Shown: piece by piece, positions 6,433 through 8,847 of the stretch | Layout of the letters: each line of letters begins with the position of its first letter | Numbering within the stretch: position 1 is the first letter of the stretch | From: Acidimicrobiales bacterium | GTDB lineage: Bacteria; Actinomycetota; Acidimicrobiia; Acidimicrobiales; RAAP-2 | Reading direction: 5' to 3' | Length of the DNA: 8,847 bases | Assembly (NCBI GenBank): GCA_017883105.1 | Contig: JADGOF010000069.1 | Location: forward strand, 1 to 8,847 | Translations under genes and position numbers: made by a program | Notes under the pieces: generated by a model | Database searches by the model: none | Told to the model about the DNA's origin: nothing | The model's input: only the letters and a program-made list of their open reading frames with translations

Positions 6433-7021
6433 TCAGGCAGCCGGAAAACTTTCCTGTTGCCAGCCGATGTCTGTTGACGATACCGGTCCCACTGTGGGCG
6501 CCGATGTCAGGGTCGGGGCGGTACAACTGGTCAGTCCTGTCTGAGCGCCATACCAGGTGGCGGATCCGGTCGATTGCCCAAATTAGCCAACAGATCCCGT
6601 CTGATGAGCGGTCGGCCATGGTGATGCTCCCGTCACCCTCGGCGGAGATCGACATGCTGACGGTGGAGGCACTGGACGAGGGACCGGACACAAACGAAGT
6701 GGAAGGCTGCGCGGCCGAAAGCGCGAAGATCTGGAGTGATCCGTAGCCTCCGTAGCCTCCGTTGCCGGCCGCTGCAGTGCTGGCAGCGCTCAGTCCTGTC
6801 GACAGCGCCTGCTGAGCCTCGATGTCATCTGCGGAAGCGACTGCGGGAGCGTTGGCGACGCCGGTCTTCGCTGTGCTGCTTGAGTGCAGCATGGTGCCCA
6901 ACAGCAGGGCCACGAGGAGCGCGGAGACCACAAGGCTGATCATGGTGACCACCATGGAGAGACCTGTGTCTCCGGGAACACCTTGGTGATGGCGAAGTTG
7001 ATGGAGGAGGCGCACGTACAT
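6433..7021 (-). pseudogene. Type IV pilin-like protein, frameshifted near C-terminus
   Basis: Read on the minus strand, the protein begins with a short basic leader (MYVRLLHQLRHHQGVPGDTG) followed by a continuous hydrophobic helix, LSMVVTMISLVVSALLVALL. This is a class III-signal layout with cleavage expected after the glycine, but +5 is valine rather than the usual glutamate. A Gly/Ser/Ala-rich globular part follows (GNGGYGGYGSLQIFA, SSSASTVSMS), then SSDGICWLIWAI. Here, near 6566-6574, the frame breaks. In the neighbouring frame the protein continues TGSATWYGAQTGLTSC, then SSTDIGWQQESFPAA and TGA (6433-6435), giving the Cys-Cys loop and tail I recall from acidimicrobial prepilin-like proteins. 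The uncorrected frame runs on, antisense to dprA, to 5999. The start may be ATG 7021 or GTG 7015; AAGGGA sits five bases before the GTG. It is convergent with dprA and divergent from the monooxygenase gene. Confidence 0.7.
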
Positions 7022-7050
7022 CCCTTGGGTCGGCCACTCGTTGAATCGGC

Positions 7051-7078
7051 ACGGTAGCCCTCTCCCTTTACGAGTTAA
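7051..7078 (-). promoter_or_regulatory. Candidate promoter of the pilin-like gene
   Basis: On the minus strand TTAACT (7078-7073) is followed after 16 bases by TACCGT (7056-7051), a fair -35/-10 pair (TAnnnT). Transcription would start near 7045, about 24 bases before ATG 7021. The assignment rests on pattern alone. Confidence 0.3.
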
Positions 7079-7128
7079 CTGCGCTGGTTGGATCACCGAC
7101 GTGGACCATCTCGGAGCGGGCGGCCCGG

Positions 7129-7172
7129 TACCCTTTGCCATGTGGATGACGGCACAGGTAGGAGTACGGTGA
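7129..7172 (+). promoter_or_regulatory. Candidate leaderless promoter plus ten-codon leader ORF
   Basis: TACCCT (7129-7134) fits a TAnnnT -10 box five bases before ATG 7140. From there MWMTAQVGVR is encoded, ending at TGA 7170-7172, which overlaps GTG 7169 of the monooxygenase gene as GTGA. The same -10-to-ATG geometry is seen ahead of the crotonase gene. The leader could couple translation to the next gene; no attenuator hairpin or codon run is apparent. Confidence 0.35.
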
Positions 7173-8053
7173 CCCGTCTCGGTCTGTGGGCAACTGATCT
7201 GGGTCCGGTCGCTGCACGCGGTGGGTTGATGTCCGGTACGGCCGCCATCGCTGAGGCCGCCGAAGAAGCCGGCTTCGATGCGCTGTGGGTCAGTGAGATG
7301 CCATTCGACACTGCAGACACCTCGGCCGAGAACGGTCCGACCTGCGAGGCGTACTCGCTACTTGGAGCTCTGGCGGCACGCACCCGATCGATCCGGTTGG
7401 GGATCGTCCCTCTGGGGCGTGAAGCCCGACTCCCCTCGATGTTGACCAAGATCATCACGAGTGTCGATGTCATTTCACACGGACGCAGCGTTCTGGCTCT
7501 CAGGCTCGAAACCGGTGCAGATGAGTGGGAGGTCAGCCGCATGGCCGAGGCTCTCCAGGTCTGCCGGGTGATGTTCGATGATGATTCGCCGACGTTCTCC
7601 GGCATCCATTACGCCATCGAAGGTGCGGTGAATCGCCCGGCACCGGTCCAGGTCGGAGGAATTCCTCTGGTCGTGTTCGCTGACGTGGCCGATCTGTCTC
7701 GAGTCGAGGTACTGGAGATGGCCGGGCGCTTTGCCGATGGTGTGGTGTTCGGCGGGGACGCCGAGACGGTCCGGAATGCCGCAGTGAGGTTGGGCGAGGC
7801 GTCCGTCGCCGCGGATCGTGCGGAGAACTCTGTTCAGGTGATCTGGCAGGCCCCCTCGACGATTGGGGACGCTTGGTCTGAATCGCCACGACATCTGTCG
7901 GACCAGATCGCTGCGCAGTTCACTGCCGGGGCAACCGGGATCCTCGTGTCGGTGGCAGGACCCGACCAACTCGAGATGATCGCTCAACTCGGATCATCGC
8001 TCAGCGATGCATTGCTGTCGGTTCCGGTCTGGACCGAAGGACCGGCACGTTAG
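7169..8053 (+). CDS. Luciferase-like (LLM) flavin/F420-dependent oxidoreductase
   Basis: The 294-residue protein has the TIM-barrel beginning of the luciferase-like monooxygenase superfamily: RLGLWATDLG (residues 3-12), IAEAAEEAGFDALWVSEM (27-44), EAYSLLGALAARTRSIRLGI (60-79) and MLTKIITSVDVISHGRSVLA (91-110). NRPAPVQVGGIPLVVF (155-170) and AGRFADGVVFGG (185-196) follow. Actinobacterial members often use coenzyme F420. The stretch after VISHGR, where most relatives carry a GxGWxxxE segment and an insertion, is short and lacks GxGW, so cofactor binding may differ. GTG 7169 is chosen because GGAG (7161-7164) precedes it and the conserved fold starts immediately after; the frame is open upstream to GTG 7088. 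It is divergent from the pilin-like gene. Substrate unknown. Confidence 0.85.
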   Translation: MTRLGLWATDLGPVAARGGLMSGTAAIAEAAEEAGFDALWVSEMPFDTADTSAENGPTCEAYSLLGALAARTRSIRLGIVPLGREARLPSMLTKIITSVDVISHGRSVLALRLETGADEWEVSRMAEALQVCRVMFDDDSPTFSGIHYAIEGAVNRPAPVQVGGIPLVVFADVADLSRVEVLEMAGRFADGVVFGGDAETVRNAAVRLGEASVAADRAENSVQVIWQAPSTIGDAWSESPRHLSDQIAAQFTAGATGILVSVAGPDQLEMIAQLGSSLSDALLSVPVWTEGPAR

Positions 8054-8157
8054 TCGGCGTTTGACTGCATCACCTCGGTGTCGGCGTGGACCCGATATAT
8101 GACTCGAACCTCACCCGGTTGGCGCTTCGGGTACGTGTCGACACCGTGGTACTTCTT
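8050..8157 (-). pseudogene. Possible minus-strand coding remnant, unknown family
   Basis: On the minus strand, 8157 to 8050 reads KKYHGVDTYPKRQPGEVR followed by VIYRVHADTEVMQSNAD and TAA. This has a balanced, protein-like composition, unlike the Arg/Pro-rich shadow frames around it. The same frame upstream (to ATG 8376) is low-complexity and unconvincing, and no start codon lies close. It may be the tail of a gene whose front has been lost or replaced. I do not recognise the family, and it could be chance. It overlaps the end of the monooxygenase gene by four bases. Confidence 0.22.
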
Positions 8158-8348
8158 GGCGAGGGGAGAGAGGGGCCACGGACAGGAAACGGGCCAAAAG
8201 CGACGCGCGCAGGGGCGGACGGCGACGGGACGGGGCCGACGGACGGACGGGCCGACGACGACCAGCAACGGGCGCCGGCCACCGGCCGGACCGCCACCCG
8301 AGAACGGGGCCAGAGGGGCGGGGGCCAGAGGGGCGGAGGAGGTGGTGC
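8158..8348. other. G-rich low-complexity gap without recognisable genes
   Basis: This part of the roughly 400-base gap after the monooxygenase gene is strongly purine/G-biased on +. All open frames through it give Arg/Gly- or Pro-rich shadows with no family look. It contains a perfect six-pair stem CCGGCC-ACC-GGCCGG (8275-8289), and just beyond it a second stem GCTTGC-TGGA-GCAAGC (8347-8362). Neither is followed by a T-tract. One could serve as terminator for the upstream gene. Confidence 0.5.
8306..8335 (+). repeat. 15-base tandem repeat forming a G-quadruplex motif
   Basis: GGGGCCAGAGGGGCG occurs exactly twice, at 8306-8320 and 8321-8335. Across the two copies four G-runs of at least four lie at 8306-8309, 8315-8318, 8320-8324 and 8330-8333, with loops of 5, 1 and 5 bases. 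This satisfies the standard intramolecular G-quadruplex pattern on the + strand. Confidence 0.85.
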
Positions 8349-8462
8349 TTGCTGGAGCAAGCGCCGTCCCCCGCACGGGACCGAACGTGGCTCCACGAAC
8401 CGGCGATGTGGGACGGCCCTCAGACCCCGACGAAGACCACGCCGGCAGGTCATAACGAATGG

Positions 8463-8768
8463 ATGCGACGAATGGGGCATGGTGCTCTCGTGATCGGAGC
8501 AGTGATGATCTGCGGCGTGGTCATGCTGGTCCTCACGGTGTGGGTCATGCTGCTCGTCTATCCAGACACCGTGCTCGGGAGTTGCAGCATTGCCTCAACT
8601 CATAACGGTCCGAAGGTCTGCACACCCGAGAGTCCATGGGTTTGGCTGCCGTTGATTACCAGCCTCCTGGGGGCGGCAGCGGGTGGGTTCGGAACCGTCT
8701 TCTTGATCAGACGGCGCACGGGTTCACGGGATGGGGTACTCCCGCCTGTTGTCCCAATCACAAACTGA
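8463..8768 (+). CDS. Small two-helix membrane protein, unknown function
   Basis: I do not recognise this 101-residue protein. It has two membrane helices, about residues 8-33 (ALVIGAVMICGVVMLVLTVW onward) and 59-82 (WVWLPLITSLLGAAAGGFG onward). Basic residues at both ends (MRRM; LIRRRTGSR) place both termini inside the cell. The short external loop holds two cysteines (C41 and C53), which could form a disulfide. The second helix is followed by a polar tail of about 20 residues. The start is uncertain. ATG 8463 fits the first helix best but has no good ribosome-binding site. TTG 8349, with GGAGG at 8338-8342, is better spaced and would add 38 residues, and ATG 8406 is also in frame. That the gene is real rests mainly on the helix-loop-helix pattern. 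Confidence 0.55.
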   Translation: MRRMGHGALVIGAVMICGVVMLVLTVWVMLLVYPDTVLGSCSIASTHNGPKVCTPESPWVWLPLITSLLGAAAGGFGTVFLIRRRTGSRDGVLPPVVPITN

Positions 8769-8847
8769 CCCGCTCCCGCTGTTATGGGATACCCAATCGC
8801 CGGGAAGCGCACTGACACAATGAATCAGGTGGACCCCGGCACGTTCC

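Noticed and set aside
6405..6746. + strand open frame of 113 codons.
   Set aside because: It is antisense to the pilin-like gene and shows no family features.
8070..8493. Several overlapping open frames on both strands of about 110-136 codons in the G-rich gap.
   Set aside because: All are low-complexity Arg/Gly or Arg/Pro sequences that stay open because of base composition.
8784..8847. Open frame MGYPIAGKRTDTMNQVDPGTF running off the right edge, with a second in-frame ATG at 8820.
   Set aside because: Only 21 codons are visible, with no ribosome-binding site or recognisable motif; too little to call a gene.
1..8847. Search for CRISPR arrays, tRNA genes, terminal inverted repeats of insertion sequences, and phage or defence genes.
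   Set aside because: No regularly spaced repeats, cloverleaf patterns, transposase motifs or defence-type domains were seen. The only tandem repeats are the short 15- and 32-base ones listed.

Overview
The window looks chromosomal and comes from a high-GC actinomycete, most likely class Acidimicrobiia. The order KH-domain protein, rimM, trmD, rplS, DUF2469, yraN, comM, dprA is the actinobacterial form of the 30S/tRNA-maturation block, and DUF2469 is essentially an actinobacterial family. A leaderless-type promoter and a glycine-rich pilin-like protein with a C-terminal disulfide-type loop also fit. The class assignment is inference from gene order and protein style; no search was run.

Positions 1-2879 are an ordinary translation block read on +: the end of a KH-domain RNA-binding protein, rimM (TTG start, low-complexity N-terminal extension), trmD, rplS behind a 125-base leader, a DUF2469 gene and yraN joined by a GTGA overlap. 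lepB and rnhB, which usually lie between rplS and DUF2469 in actinobacteria, are absent. The YraN protein has methionine where the nuclease-like fold normally has its lysine. A separately promoted crotonase-family gene follows (2962-3756). It is followed by a hairpin and a 384-base gap that carries probable remnants of a short-chain dehydrogenase gene and a 15-base tandem repeat.

Positions 4141-7021 are the striking part. Three neighbouring genes linked to DNA uptake or type IV pili all appear broken. comM has lost its whole ATPase core through a deletion whose junction looks like 9-base microhomology. dprA carries a 32-base tandem duplication in its 5' end and a separate one-base frameshift after its N-terminal helical domain. 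A pilin-like gene on the minus strand is frameshifted just before its conserved C-terminal loop. Together with the altered YraN this reads as decay of a competence/DNA-processing neighbourhood. Indel errors in the assembly are a real alternative for the single-base events, but hardly for the comM deletion.

The last part (7088-8847) holds a luciferase-like monooxygenase, possibly led by a ten-codon leader peptide, then a G-rich, low-complexity 400-base stretch with a textbook G-quadruplex pattern, and a small two-helix membrane protein with a cysteine pair in its external loop. I saw no tRNA, rRNA, CRISPR array or insertion sequence. I see no convincing new defence or biosynthetic system; the main signal is the concentrated gene decay.
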